Source: Bacteroidota bacterium (GTDB lineage Bacteria > Bacteroidota > Bacteroidia > Chitinophagales > Chitinophagaceae). Taken from it: a stretch of DNA of 64,000 bases. Below, piece by piece: positions 37,101 through 46,225 of the stretch. Position 1 is the first letter of the stretch. The number at the start of each line of letters is the position of its first letter. Under the pieces are notes generated by a model. That model was not told the origin of the DNA. It saw nothing but the letters and a program-made list of their open reading frames with translations, and made no database searches. The translations under genes were made by a program, and so were the position numbers. Location of the stretch: assembly GCA_020161535.1 (NCBI GenBank), contig JAIUNW010000009.1, forward strand, positions 155,851-219,850, written 5' to 3'.

Positions 37101-37774
37101 TCAATTGTGTGATCCTGGACATGGGGATACCAGGTCAATACGCCTATGATAGCCTTGAGAAAGTGAAAGCCAGCCCCCGCCTCGAAAACATACCCATCAT
37201 TATCTTTACCGGGCGCAGCTTGTCGAAGACCGAAGAGATGCGTATCAAACAATACGCCGATTCCATTGTCGTGAAAACAGCCCACTCCTATCACCGCATC
37301 TTGGATGAAGTATCGTTGTTTTTACACCTGGTGACGACGCAACGCAAAGAAACCGATCCGATACCGACACGTCGACTAGGCGCGCTCAAAGATGTGCTGG
37401 CAGGCAAAACGGCGTTGGTTGCCGACGACGACGTGCGAAATATTTTTTCGCTGACGAAAACGCTCGAAAGCCTCGGCATGAAAGTGCTTGCGGCCATTGA
37501 TGGTAAAGAAGCTGTACAAACGATTAACGAGCAAATGGTTGATGTGGTGTTGATGGATATGATGATGCCAGAAATGGATGGCTATGAAAGCATCCGGCAA
37601 ATCAGGGAGAACCAGCGGTTCAGGCGTTTGCCCATTATTGCAGTTACTGCCAAAGCGATGACGGGCGACCGGGAGAAATGTATAGCCGCAGGCGCATCTG
37701 ATTATATCACCAAGCCCGTGGATATCGACCAGTTGCTGAGTCTCTTACGGGTATGGTTATACGAAAATAGTTGA
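34151..37774 (+). CDS. Hybrid histidine kinase: CHASE3-HAMP-GAF-HisKA-HATPase with three receiver domains
   Basis: This 1207-residue membrane kinase has TM1 (about 18-40), a CHASE3-like sensor (about 45-185, SALKDAEAAQRG-type helix pattern: STLKDAEAAQRGFL), TM2 (about 195-215), a HAMP-like linker, a GAF domain (about 300-440), a long coiled coil (about 450-540), HisKA with His548 in SHELRTPLN, HATPase (DTGIGIPADK, GGTGLGLSITRELV) and three receiver domains with phosphoacceptors Asp868, Asp990 and Asp1136. The middle receiver is divergent: its acidic pair reads EEN. It is co-transcribed with the preceding kinase and the CheR/CheB genes, so it probably feeds a phosphorelay. Confidence 0.93.
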   Translation: MESKTGFLHSKETARFKRNLIIGFSISFALLIISSVASYVSIETLINRAGMVDHTNNVIIKTERVISTLKDAEAAQRGFLMTGRDQFLLPFNGTAETVRKDLEDLRQITIDNPIQTERIDDLDKKTKLRFIQLQNLVTKKRGGADITVEELEAGRQNMDDIRHIINTMTQTERRLLDERTQQMTNMASYTPMVIIVTAVLSLVIILVSFLRITRDHENRVRLQEELEEKDRDISRRIELIRSVAGKIAEGDYSIRTSDNDNDGLGSLASALNRMASSLEQSFNQLADKEWQQSGIAALGEVMSGEKELSQLSKDALDYIANYTNSHVGAFYINNTGKGFKLEAGFGLTDGNQPVYIEPGDGFAGQAIHAKQRSILKDIPGNSIRLNYSAGQLKPTELIALPIRFENQVVGLIELGSLQAYTGNAINWLDAIAEQVGTSIITAINRRQLQALLQETQSQAEELKMQQSALEAINAELEIKTERLQASEEELRVQQEELMQANQELEERSAALEEKNLLINERNLEIQQKAEELTLISRYKSEFLANMSHELRTPLNSILLLSRLLAENNENRLNSDQVEYAQVIQGSGQGLLLLINDILDLSKIEAGKMTLEFSDVNIAELLQENQRMFQHLAADKGLTFALKTDKDIPTHLHTDRLRLDQVLRNLLSNALKFTEQGAVTLEVSAPQKGFLRFTVTDTGIGIPADKQQMVFEAFQQADGSTRRKYGGTGLGLSITRELVKLLGGQITLKSEPGKGSQFSVVLPMDQKSADQWPAAETEARQVRETSLATLVNSPSSTSIPVIIPENIPDDRLSMSAGDKSIVIVEDDIGFAKALVTLIRQRGYKAIVTVRGDEAVDLVNRYQPTGVLLDIELPVKNGWQVMEELKSNPRTRHIPVHIMSSHEAKNKSLLHGAVDFLNKPLAMDQLNEVFRKIEYIVENKPQKVLIVEENSKHAKALAYYLETFDINTEIKNDLPSGIHALHAEAVNCVILDMGIPGQYAYDSLEKVKASPRLENIPIIIFTGRSLSKTEEMRIKQYADSIVVKTAHSYHRILDEVSLFLHLVTTQRKETDPIPTRRLGALKDVLAGKTALVADDDVRNIFSLTKTLESLGMKVLAAIDGKEAVQTINEQMVDVVLMDMMMPEMDGYESIRQIRENQRFRRLPIIAVTAKAMTGDREKCIAAGASDYITKPVDIDQLLSLLRVWLYENS

Positions 37775-37795
37775 CCCCATTGTTAACCAGTTCTG

Positions 37796-38623
37796 ATGAC
37801 GATGGAAACGAATTTCGCTGATGAAGAAATTGGTCTGTTACTGACAGATATTGTTGACCGGTATGGCTATGATTTTACCGGCTATACCATGGCCTCGTTG
37901 AAGCGGCGCATAGCACGATTTTTCATCATCAAAAAATTCCCCAGCTTTGCTGAATTGCGATATGCCCTGCTAAACGCCGACAGTCTCTTCAACGAATTTG
38001 TAGAGGAGATAACGGTGAATGCAACCGAAATGTTTCGTGATCCGCTTTTTTACAAAGCACTCGTTAATGAAGTATTCCCCGTATTGCGTACCAAACCCTT
38101 TATCCGTATCTGGCATGCCGGCTGCTCTACCGGCGAAGAAGTGTATTCAATGGCCATTTTGCTGGATGAAGCTGGATTGTTGTCGAAGTCCCTGCTATAC
38201 GCGACCGACCTAAATCCCGGCGCGTTGGAGACCTTGCAAAAAGGCATTTATCCCCTCGATCATTTCCGCCAATATGCAGAAAACTACTCGCAGGCCGGCG
38301 GCAATCAAGGTTTTTCAAACTATTACACTGCGCGTTATGGGTTCGCCAAGTTTGATGAGCGACTGCAACAACGTATGGTTGTATCCACCCATAACCTGGT
38401 TTCAGATAGCAGCTTTAATGCCTTCCAATTGATTATTTGTAGAAACGTATTGATCTATTTCGACAAAGAACTGCAAAGCAGGGTGTTGTCACTATTCACC
38501 GACAGTCTTGAGCCTTTGGGTTACCTGGCGCTGGGCGCCAAAGAAAGTCTTCGTTTCAGCGGGGTTGAAAATTCATTTACACCACTAAGCATTCGCGAAA
38601 AAATATGGAAGAAAATCGCGTAA
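37796..38623 (+). CDS. cheR: CheR-type protein-glutamate methyltransferase
   Basis: This 275-residue stand-alone CheR has an N-terminal helical domain (YGYDFTGYTMASLKRRI) and the SAM-binding domain with WHAGCSTGEEVYSMA, then YATDLNPGALE and LIICRNVLIYFDKELQ, all typical. CheR normally adds methyl groups to glutamates of chemoreceptors. No receptor, CheA or CheW is in the window, so the substrate here may be another protein. The start could also be the second Met two codons later. Its 3' end overlaps cheB by 19 bp. Confidence 0.93.
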   Translation: MTMETNFADEEIGLLLTDIVDRYGYDFTGYTMASLKRRIARFFIIKKFPSFAELRYALLNADSLFNEFVEEITVNATEMFRDPLFYKALVNEVFPVLRTKPFIRIWHAGCSTGEEVYSMAILLDEAGLLSKSLLYATDLNPGALETLQKGIYPLDHFRQYAENYSQAGGNQGFSNYYTARYGFAKFDERLQQRMVVSTHNLVSDSSFNAFQLIICRNVLIYFDKELQSRVLSLFTDSLEPLGYLALGAKESLRFSGVENSFTPLSIREKIWKKIA

Positions 38624-39171
38624 ACCTGTTGTTGATTGCCGGCTCTGCGGGGGCATTGGATGCACTATTAAAAATATTGTCGCAACTGCATGCGTTGCCG
38701 GCTGCACCCATCGTCATCATATTGCATCGCAAAGCCGAGAACCAAGCCTTACTTATCGACCTATTGGGTGCGCGTTCACCGATACCGGTTAAAGAGGCCG
38801 ATGAAAAAGAAATCCCCCTGGCGGGTCATTTATATGTGGCACCAGCCGACTATCACCTGCTCTTTGAAGCGGATGGCAGTTTCTCCTTGGATGCTTCTGA
38901 AAAAGTGAATTATAGTCGCCCGAGCATCGATGTAAGTTTTTCTTCGGCCGCCGATGTGTATTGCCAAGGGCTCGCCTGCATTTTATTATCAGGCGCCAAC
39001 AACGATGGCACCGAAGGGATGCGCCGGGCAAAAGCCAAGGGCGCAATCTGTATTGCGCAATCGCCTGCTACGGCCGAAGTTCCGTTCATGCCCGAACAGG
39101 CCATTAAAGAACTAAGTTTACAGCAGGTATATTCGCCAGCACAAATCAGTCAGTTTATCAATCAATTGTAA
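38605..39171 (+). CDS. cheB: CheB-type protein-glutamate methylesterase (catalytic domain only)
   Basis: This 188-residue protein is only the methylesterase domain and lacks the usual N-terminal receiver. The catalytic triad is visible: Ser14 in AGSAGA, His41 in ILHRK and Asp135 in NNDGTEG. With no receiver of its own, its activity would need the nearby kinases or localisation for control. It overlaps cheR by 19 bp, which strongly links their expression. The esterase gene begins 3 nt downstream and may be a later member of the operon. Confidence 0.92.
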   Translation: MEENRVNLLLIAGSAGALDALLKILSQLHALPAAPIVIILHRKAENQALLIDLLGARSPIPVKEADEKEIPLAGHLYVAPADYHLLFEADGSFSLDASEKVNYSRPSIDVSFSSAADVYCQGLACILLSGANNDGTEGMRRAKAKGAICIAQSPATAEVPFMPEQAIKELSLQQVYSPAQISQFINQL

Positions 39172-39174
39172 AAT

Positions 39175-39984
39175 ATGGCTTATCGTCTTTTGTTGTTGTT
39201 ATTGGTTGTTTCGTTGCAAAGCAAGGCTGCCATTGTAGACACCCTCGATACCTATAGCAACAAGATGAAAAAAACCATTAAAGCCGTGGTCATTCGTCCG
39301 GAGAATCCAACTGGGGCTGCCATGCCGGTATTGTACCTGTTGCATGGCTATAGCGACAACTATGCAGGTTGGATAAGCAAGGTAAAAGACTTGGGCAAAG
39401 GCGCCGATCTATACGGCATGCTGATCGTTTGCCCCGATGGCGGTTTTAGCAGTTGGTACTGGGACAGCCCCATTGACCCGGCCAATCAATACGAAACCTA
39501 TATTACAGAAGAACTCATTCCCTTTATCGATAAAAAGTTTAAGACCATTGCAGACAGAAAAGGTCGCGCTATTACCGGCCTGAGCATGGGTGGGCATGGT
39601 GCTTTGTACCTGGCCATTCGTCACCAGCAGTTGTTTGGTGCTGCCGGCAGCATGAGCGGCGGGGTCGACATCAGACCTTTCCCACTGAATTGGGATATGG
39701 CTAAAAGGCTGGGAGCATACGCCGAGCAACCCGAACGATGGGAGAAATCGACCGTGATTAACCAGTTATACCTACTTACACCCGGTGCGCTGGCCTTGAT
39801 CATTGACTGTGGCACCAGTGATTTTTTCTATGGGGTCAATGAAGAGCTGCATCGCCAATTGTTGTACCGAAATATTCCGCACGATTATATCTCGCGGCCT
39901 GGTATGCATGAGTGGAAGTACTGGGGCAATGCAATTTGGTACCAGTTGTTGTTTTTTGACCGGTATTTTCATCCGGGCTACTAA
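39175..39984 (+). CDS. Exported esterase of the esterase D / PHB depolymerase-like group
   Basis: This 269-residue protein has a signal peptide ending near SKAA. It carries an alpha/beta-hydrolase fold with LYLLHGYSDNY, the nucleophile Ser137 in GLSMGGHGA, and candidate Asp216 and His245 (MHEW). The closest family resemblance is to tributyrin esterase/esterase D-type proteins that cleave acyl esters from sugars or small molecules. It is 3 nt after cheB and upstream of the GH78 gene, so it might deacylate a rhamnose-containing glycan, but that is inference from position. Confidence 0.87.
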   Translation: MAYRLLLLLLVVSLQSKAAIVDTLDTYSNKMKKTIKAVVIRPENPTGAAMPVLYLLHGYSDNYAGWISKVKDLGKGADLYGMLIVCPDGGFSSWYWDSPIDPANQYETYITEELIPFIDKKFKTIADRKGRAITGLSMGGHGALYLAIRHQQLFGAAGSMSGGVDIRPFPLNWDMAKRLGAYAEQPERWEKSTVINQLYLLTPGALALIIDCGTSDFFYGVNEELHRQLLYRNIPHDYISRPGMHEWKYWGNAIWYQLLFFDRYFHPGY

Positions 39985-40053
39985 AGCGAACCAGGGTCAA
40001 GCTACACAGTACAGACCAATTCACTGCTCAAATGAGCGTATATTCAGGGTGTT

Positions 40054-42444
40054 ATGAAACACCTGTTAGCTGCCATCATTGGCCTGATCTTTCTATATAA
40101 AGCAGGCGCACAACCGAAAGACGTCGACTTGCAACACAGTATCTGGAAAGCCAAATGGATAACGCCGCCTGGTATCAACCTGCAGGGCTACCTGGTTTTC
40201 CATGCGCGCACAAAAATTAACCTGGCGGAAAAGCCGTCGAAGTTTATGGTGCATGTATCGGCCGACAATCGCTATAAATTATATGTGAACGGTCAGTTTG
40301 TTTCGTTGGGCCCCGGACGAAGCGATCCCCGGCATTGGTATTATGAAACAGTTGATCTTGCGCCATTTTTAACAGCGGGCGATAATAGTATTGCTGCCCT
40401 GGTTTGGAATTTCGGCGACCAAAAACCGGTGGCGCAAATGAGCCGGATGACCGGTTTCGTATTGCAGGCCGGCGAAGCGGCAGATGCACGTGTTAACACA
40501 GGCAGCAATTGGAAAACCCTGGTTAATACGGCTTACAGCGCTTTGGCGCCCGAACTTGTTTACTCGTATTATGTAGCCGGGCCGGGAGAAAAAATCAACT
40601 ATCGGGATATGCCGCCGGGTTGGGAGCAAACCAGTTACGATGACAGTGGCTGGAAGCCGGCGCAAACGGTGAGTAATGCGGTGCCCAAAGGTGTTTTCGA
40701 CTGGTCTGATACCTGGATGTTATACCCTTCACCCATACCGGCCGTGGAAATCAAAAAGCAGCTATACGGCACCGTTAGACAATCAGGTGCCGGCGTAAAC
40801 AGCAGCAACCTGATTAGCCAGCAATCGCCTACGATCATTGCAGCACATACAAAAACAAAAATACTGGTTGATCAGGGCTTTTACACCAATGCCTATCCCG
40901 TTGTACAATGGACAGGCGGAAAAAATGCTGTCATCTCTTTGTCTTATGCTGAATCGCTGTACACCAAAGATGGTCCCGACAATAACTGGCGCGCGCAAAC
41001 ACGCAAAGGGAATCGAAACGAGGTAGAAGGAAAAAGATTTGTGGGTGTAAAAGATGAGTTGATTGCGGGCGGCGGAAAAGCAGAACGATTCGAGTCTTTG
41101 TCGTACCGCACTTTCCGCTACGTGCTGCTCAATATCGAAACGCAGGAGGAAGCACTTCAGATTGACTCTTTTTACAACAAATTCACCGGCTATCCATTTA
41201 CGCTCCAGGCGCATGTTGAAACCGGCGATACGCTACACCAGAAAATGATGGAAATCGGCTGGCGAACCGCAAGGTCCTGTGCCGTCGAAACCTATATGGA
41301 CTGCCCCTATTATGAGCAATTGCAGTACATGGGCGATGCGCGCATCCAGGCCATGATTTCACTGTACAATACAACCGATGACCGCTTGGTCAGAAATTGT
41401 TTGCGTCAACTTGATTGGAGTAGAATGGCCGAAGGTATTACCCTTAGTCGGTACCCAACGGGATTAGACCAGCAAATACCCAGTTTCTCGCTTTGGTGGA
41501 TTGGTGCGATTCACGACTATTGGCTGTATCGCGACGACCCTGCTTTTGTCAAGTCTTTATTGCCGGGCATCAGGCAGGTATTGTCATTTTATAAAAACTA
41601 TCAACTGCCCGATGGCCGTGTACAAAATGCACCGTATTGGATGTTTACCGATTGGACTTCGGCGCCGGGATGGAGTGGTGGGGTGGCACCGCTCGGCAGC
41701 GACCATTGCTCGGCTACCATCGACTTTACCTTGTTGTATGCTTACCAATTGGCTGCATCGCTCGAAGACAGCCTCGGCGTCCCTGCCTTGGCTTCGGGTT
41801 ACAAACAGGAAGCGGCGCGACTCAAGGCAGCACTGCGTAAGAACTATTGGGATGCCGGCAAAAAATGGTATGCTGATGATATTGAACACAAATACTATTC
41901 ACAACACACCAATACCCTGTCGATACTAACGGGCATCAATAGCCGACAGGAAGATATTGACCTCGGTAAGCGACTGGACAAAGACAGCAGTCTCGCACAG
42001 GCGACCATTTATTTTCTTTATTATGTGAACCAGGCCCTGAACAAAGCTGGCCGCGGCAACGAATACCTCGATCAACTTGGCATCTGGAAAAAAGACCTGG
42101 AACTGGGATTGACCACCTGGGCGGAAATGAGCGATGTGGATGGCTCCCGATCCGATTGTCATGCCTGGGGTGCCAGTCCGAATATTGAATTTTTTCGCGT
42201 GGTACTGGGCATCGATGCGGCAAAACCAGGGTTTAAAGAAGTGCGCATAGCACCACAACCCGGTAAAATTAAAAAACTATCGGGCAGTATGCCCCATCCC
42301 AAAGGCATGATCGAAGTGAAATACGAGATTGATGAAAAAGGTGCGCTAAGCGGTTATGTCATTTTGCCGCCAAATACCACGGGCAGTTTTACCTGGAAAG
42401 GAAAAACGCGAAGGTTGCAGCCCGGCAAAAATATATTGAGGTAG
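40054..42444 (+). CDS. Alpha-L-rhamnosidase-like glycoside hydrolase (GH78 type)
   Basis: This 796-residue exported enzyme has a signal peptide (to about residue 20), N-terminal beta-sandwich domains with VHVSADNRYKLYVNGQFVSLGPGRSD, and an (alpha/alpha)6 barrel that includes the GH78-type segment YMDCPYYEQLQYMGDARIQA. A C-terminal beta domain follows. GH78 enzymes remove terminal rhamnose by an inverting mechanism, and a Glu/Asp pair in the barrel would be catalytic, though I cannot assign it with certainty. It is downstream of an esterase gene, which fits processing of an acylated plant or bacterial glycan. Confidence 0.85.
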   Translation: MKHLLAAIIGLIFLYKAGAQPKDVDLQHSIWKAKWITPPGINLQGYLVFHARTKINLAEKPSKFMVHVSADNRYKLYVNGQFVSLGPGRSDPRHWYYETVDLAPFLTAGDNSIAALVWNFGDQKPVAQMSRMTGFVLQAGEAADARVNTGSNWKTLVNTAYSALAPELVYSYYVAGPGEKINYRDMPPGWEQTSYDDSGWKPAQTVSNAVPKGVFDWSDTWMLYPSPIPAVEIKKQLYGTVRQSGAGVNSSNLISQQSPTIIAAHTKTKILVDQGFYTNAYPVVQWTGGKNAVISLSYAESLYTKDGPDNNWRAQTRKGNRNEVEGKRFVGVKDELIAGGGKAERFESLSYRTFRYVLLNIETQEEALQIDSFYNKFTGYPFTLQAHVETGDTLHQKMMEIGWRTARSCAVETYMDCPYYEQLQYMGDARIQAMISLYNTTDDRLVRNCLRQLDWSRMAEGITLSRYPTGLDQQIPSFSLWWIGAIHDYWLYRDDPAFVKSLLPGIRQVLSFYKNYQLPDGRVQNAPYWMFTDWTSAPGWSGGVAPLGSDHCSATIDFTLLYAYQLAASLEDSLGVPALASGYKQEAARLKAALRKNYWDAGKKWYADDIEHKYYSQHTNTLSILTGINSRQEDIDLGKRLDKDSSLAQATIYFLYYVNQALNKAGRGNEYLDQLGIWKKDLELGLTTWAEMSDVDGSRSDCHAWGASPNIEFFRVVLGIDAAKPGFKEVRIAPQPGKIKKLSGSMPHPKGMIEVKYEIDEKGALSGYVILPPNTTGSFTWKGKTRRLQPGKNILR

Positions 42445-42573
42445 GGCAGGCTTCTGCACACAAATGACGATGCTCCATTGATTGCTACTTTATTATACAG
42501 CAGCACAGGCCGCGGCACAATTATTTAGGGCCGCAACAGCGAATCGTGTGTATTGGTGGTTAAATTAGCGACT

Positions 42574-43545
42574 ATGAAGATTTTCATTTCCAGGATCATT
42601 CCAGCAGCAGGTCGGCAATTATTGCTCGATGCCGGGCATCAAATTACCGAACACGCGGAAAAGAGACCTTTAACGCAAGAAGAGTTGCTCCATTATTGCG
42701 CATCGCAGGATGGATTTCTGAGTGTGGGGCACAGCGGTTTGAATGAAACTTTTTTTCGCCGCTGTTCGCAACTTCGAGGAGTAGCGCTGATGAGTGCAGG
42801 CTACGACCAGGTCGATCTATCCGCCGCTACTCGTTGGAAAATACCCGTAAGCAATACCCCCGGCGTGTTGAGCGCGGCCACCGCAGATACTGCCTTTCTG
42901 TTATTGCTGGCTGTTTCAAGAGATGCATTTCACAACTACCAACGCATACTCACGGGCAACTGGGGCTTTTTTGAACCAACCGCCCACCTGGGCCAGGAAC
43001 TTTATGGCAAAACCTTGGGGATTGTAGGCCTCGGCAAAATAGGTGCTGATCTCGCACGCAAATGCAAGGCCATATATGACATGAAAATTGTTTACCACAA
43101 TCGCAGCGCCAGCCCCTATGCCGCTGAGCTGGATGCCCGCTATCTTTCCTTTAGCAATTTATTGCGTAACAGCGATGTGGTTTCGGTGCATACCGACCTG
43201 AACCCTTCTACCGAAAACATGTTCAACGCCGCGGCTTTTAATCAAATGAAAAAGGGCGCCATTTTTATCAATACTGCCCGTGGAAAAATTCACGACGAGC
43301 AGGCGCTGCTCGATGCGCTCAACCGCGAACAGCTCTGGGGTTGCGGATTGGATGTAACCAACCCCGAGCCTATGTCGCCAACAAATCCCTTGTTGACCAT
43401 GCCCCGTGTTTGCATACTTCCACATATCGGATCAGCCACCCGGGAAACGCGCGATAAAATGGCCGTTATGGCAGCGGAGAATTTGCTGGCCGCACTCGCT
43501 GGCGAAAGAATGCCCCAGGTGTTAAACCCAGCAGTGTACCAATAA
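42574..43545 (+). CDS. D-2-hydroxyacid dehydrogenase (glyoxylate/hydroxypyruvate reductase-like)
   Basis: The ATG at 42574 begins the first beta strand; a TTG seven codons earlier gives no conserved residues. The 323-residue enzyme has the Rossmann motif GIVGLGKIGADLA (149-161) and the catalytic triad Arg236 (NTARGKI), Glu265 (NPEP) and His284 (PHIGSAT). It interconverts 2-keto and D-2-hydroxy acids with NAD(P). Glyoxylate or hydroxypyruvate reduction is the nearest guess. It is longer than nothing unusual for the family and shows no ACT domain, so it is not a full-length SerA. A shared terminator separates it from the convergent outer-membrane protein gene. Confidence 0.9.
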   Translation: MKIFISRIIPAAGRQLLLDAGHQITEHAEKRPLTQEELLHYCASQDGFLSVGHSGLNETFFRRCSQLRGVALMSAGYDQVDLSAATRWKIPVSNTPGVLSAATADTAFLLLLAVSRDAFHNYQRILTGNWGFFEPTAHLGQELYGKTLGIVGLGKIGADLARKCKAIYDMKIVYHNRSASPYAAELDARYLSFSNLLRNSDVVSVHTDLNPSTENMFNAAAFNQMKKGAIFINTARGKIHDEQALLDALNREQLWGCGLDVTNPEPMSPTNPLLTMPRVCILPHIGSATRETRDKMAVMAAENLLAALAGERMPQVLNPAVYQ

Positions 43546-43562
43546 ATCAGGTTACGAAAAAA

Positions 43563-43604
43563 AAGACCGGTACCCTTTGCACTACTGCATTGAATACCGG
43601 TCTT
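43563..43604 (-). terminator. Bidirectional terminator between convergent genes
   Basis: AAGACCGGTA (43563-43572) pairs with TACCGGTCTT (43595-43604) around a 22-nt loop that can itself pair (TGCA/TGCA). The minus-strand side runs into a nine-T tract, so it is strongest for the outer-membrane barrel gene; the plus side has TTGTTTAT and could stop the dehydrogenase gene more weakly. Confidence 0.8.
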
Positions 43605-43620
43605 GTTTATATTGACTTTG

Positions 43621-46215
43621 TTATTGCATCATCTGCATGCCTTCGGTGCCACCAGATTTATTGTTCTGGCGTTTGAACAGGTTCATATCAATTTTACCGA
43701 AGCGATAGCTGATGCCCAATCGAACCATTTGCGGGTTGTTCAACCGGTAGTAGTTTTGGTAAAAGCCAATACCTTCAGAATACTGATCTGATTTACGGCT
43801 GCGGAAAATATCATTCACGCTCAGCGTAGCAGTCAACGCATTGTCTTTCAGGAAAGTTCTTTTCAAAGCCAGGTCTACGCCGTAGAAGCTACGGATATAA
43901 CCCTGCGAAGAACTTTGGGCCTGTTGCATCGGCGGACCAAACTGCTGGTTTGACGTAATTGGCAGGTTTGTCTTTGATTGAAAATCGACCGAAAGCTGCG
44001 CGGTGAATTTAGCCGGCAATTTGAAATTGTTATTCCATTTTGCAAACATACTCCACATGGGATCTTGTGAGGCTGTTTTCAGGTTATCGGTATTGATCCG
44101 CGAATTATACAGGTTCACGTTGGTTGTCATATCCCACCATTTGGTAAGTGTATTGATCGACGTAATCTCCAAACCGTATGAAATACTTGCGTTCGCATTT
44201 ACATAGGTGGTGATATAGTCTTGCTTACCAGAAATTTGATTCTCAGCCGTATCCACATAGCGGGTAATCAGGTTATCGGTATGTTTGAAGTAAGCAGACA
44301 GCAACAGTGTGTTGTTACCCGCGAAACGTTTGCTATAGCTAACTTCCGCCGAGGTAGTAAACTCCGGAACCAGGTTGGGGTTACCGCGGGTAATATTCAG
44401 GCTGTCGGTATAGTCGGTATAAGGAATCAACTGGAAGAAATTCGGGCGATTGATACGACGGGTAATGCTGAGTTGCAGTTCCTGGTCGTTCTTCAGTTTC
44501 TTGCTGAGAAACAAGGAGGGGAAGAGACTGATCGGATAATCGTTCGAAAACTTTTCGCCGGTGTTTAACAAAGTGCCGCTGTATTTGGAGCTCTCGCCAC
44601 GCAGGCCGATATTATAGCTGAAGGTCTCCGTCAACTTTCCTGATGCCGAAATATAGGCAGCGAAAACATCATTGCTGTTTTTATAATTTGCGGTGGCGCC
44701 TGGCAGCGGCACAAACGAATCACTGCCTGCATATTTAATGGTGTTATTGTTGTTGCTCTTGATAGTAGCTATTTGCACGCGAAGACCGGTTTCGATTTTC
44801 AATTTCTTATTAATCGGGTTTACATAGTCTGTTTGAAAAGTGGTGAAACGGTTGCGGCCATCACTGATATTTCTTTGCTCTTGCGTAGAACCCACGTCAC
44901 CTGCTTTGGTGAAGTAGTTGGTGGTATACAAAGCATCCCCTTCGTGTTTTCCACCAAAGCTGTTGATGTCGAACGTAAACTCTTCACCTGCCTTTTTGAA
45001 ATTGTGTTTCACACCTGCTTGCAAACCCAACCCATTGAATACCCGTTGCGAGTTCGACAAACGCTCCGACATCGAGGAGATAGTGCCAGAAGGATACAGG
45101 CTATCGGTGGTAAAAGCGAGATGATCTGAAGGCCTGAATTCACCGCGCACACGGGTAGCGCTTGCTGAAATAGTGGTGCGGTTGCTAACAAAATAATCGA
45201 CACCCAAACGTCCAAACAGAAAGCCACCTTTGTTGCGGTTGTTGCTGTTCTGGAAAATATCAACCGGTACTTCACCACCGGTATTGTGCCGTTCGGTGCT
45301 GGCAACACCCCGGTTGCGCATGTTATTACTCATCAATGCAGCAGATACATTGAATTTTTCCTGGCGCAGGTTGAGGTTTCCACCCAGGTTCCAACCCCCA
45401 AAGCGATCCATTGCTGCGTTGAGGTTGCCGTTATAGCCCGTCTTTTTGTTTTTCTTCAACACAATATTCAAGATACCGGCATTACCACCTGATGCATCGT
45501 ATTTGGCGGACGGATTGGTGATCACTTCTACGGTTTCGATCGCATCGGCTGGAATCTGGTCCATCGTTAAAGTAGTGGGACGACCATCAATATACAATTG
45601 CGGTGTTGCGTTGCGCATTTTTATGTTTCCGTCGATATCAACTTGTACAGAAGGCACGTTGCGAAGCACATCCAGGCCGGTACCGCCGGCACTTACTATA
45701 TTCTTGTCAACACTAAATGTTTTCTTGTCGATGTCGAGCGTCATACCTGGCTTGGAAGCCACCACCGTAACATCTTGCAATTGCGTAGCATCGGGTTTCA
45801 TTTTGAGGTTGCCGAAATCTTTTTCGGCCGATTGTGGGGCCAAAACAATTGCTTGTTCCATTGGCGCAAATCCGACCATTGATATTTTGAGCGTGAATTT
45901 TCCCGGAGCGGGAACAGACTCAAAATTAAACTCACCATTGGCGCGGGTAGTCATGGCTTTGAACAAAACGTCTTTGGGCTTTTTGGCAACAGTGTCAAAC
46001 TTTGCCTGCAGCAAAATAACAGAAGCATCTTCCAGCGCTTTGCCATTTGCATCGGTTACTTTACCAAATACGTGGCCGATGGGCATACCAGCACCACCAC
46101 CAGGAAAACCGCCCGGCGGTCTGCCAGCGGGCGAACCGGCAGGTTGTTGGGCAAAACCCACCAGGGTTACCAGTAGTGCGATGATTAGTGTATACAACTT
46201 TTGCATAAGGATCAT
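43621..46215 (-). CDS. TonB-dependent receptor-like outer membrane beta-barrel protein (OMP_b-brl_3 type)
   Basis: This 864-residue protein has a signal peptide (to about residue 23), a Gly/Pro-rich linker (PPGGFPGGGAG), a carboxypeptidase-regulatory-like domain (about 50-140), a plug with DVTVVASKPGMTLDID and GGNAGILNIVLKKNK, then a beta-barrel. It differs from SusC proteins and has no SusD partner. Start could be Met1 (46215) or Met4 (46206). A perfect -7 box 10 nt upstream makes the leader very short. The LytS/LytTR pair lies immediately upstream on the same strand and may control it. Function as a transporter is uncertain. Confidence 0.9.
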   Translation of the reverse strand: MILMQKLYTLIIALLVTLVGFAQQPAGSPAGRPPGGFPGGGAGMPIGHVFGKVTDANGKALEDASVILLQAKFDTVAKKPKDVLFKAMTTRANGEFNFESVPAPGKFTLKISMVGFAPMEQAIVLAPQSAEKDFGNLKMKPDATQLQDVTVVASKPGMTLDIDKKTFSVDKNIVSAGGTGLDVLRNVPSVQVDIDGNIKMRNATPQLYIDGRPTTLTMDQIPADAIETVEVITNPSAKYDASGGNAGILNIVLKKNKKTGYNGNLNAAMDRFGGWNLGGNLNLRQEKFNVSAALMSNNMRNRGVASTERHNTGGEVPVDIFQNSNNRNKGGFLFGRLGVDYFVSNRTTISASATRVRGEFRPSDHLAFTTDSLYPSGTISSMSERLSNSQRVFNGLGLQAGVKHNFKKAGEEFTFDINSFGGKHEGDALYTTNYFTKAGDVGSTQEQRNISDGRNRFTTFQTDYVNPINKKLKIETGLRVQIATIKSNNNNTIKYAGSDSFVPLPGATANYKNSNDVFAAYISASGKLTETFSYNIGLRGESSKYSGTLLNTGEKFSNDYPISLFPSLFLSKKLKNDQELQLSITRRINRPNFFQLIPYTDYTDSLNITRGNPNLVPEFTTSAEVSYSKRFAGNNTLLLSAYFKHTDNLITRYVDTAENQISGKQDYITTYVNANASISYGLEITSINTLTKWWDMTTNVNLYNSRINTDNLKTASQDPMWSMFAKWNNNFKLPAKFTAQLSVDFQSKTNLPITSNQQFGPPMQQAQSSSQGYIRSFYGVDLALKRTFLKDNALTATLSVNDIFRSRKSDQYSEGIGFYQNYYRLNNPQMVRLGISYRFGKIDMNLFKRQNNKSGGTEGMQMMQ

Positions 46216-46225
46216 TTTTCAGACC

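Noticed and set aside
40028..40043. 16-bp match TCAAATGAGCGTATAT shared with 59115-59130, both just before gene starts
   Set aside because: One such match is expected by chance in 64 kb on two strands. It lacks promoter consensus and the genes are unrelated.
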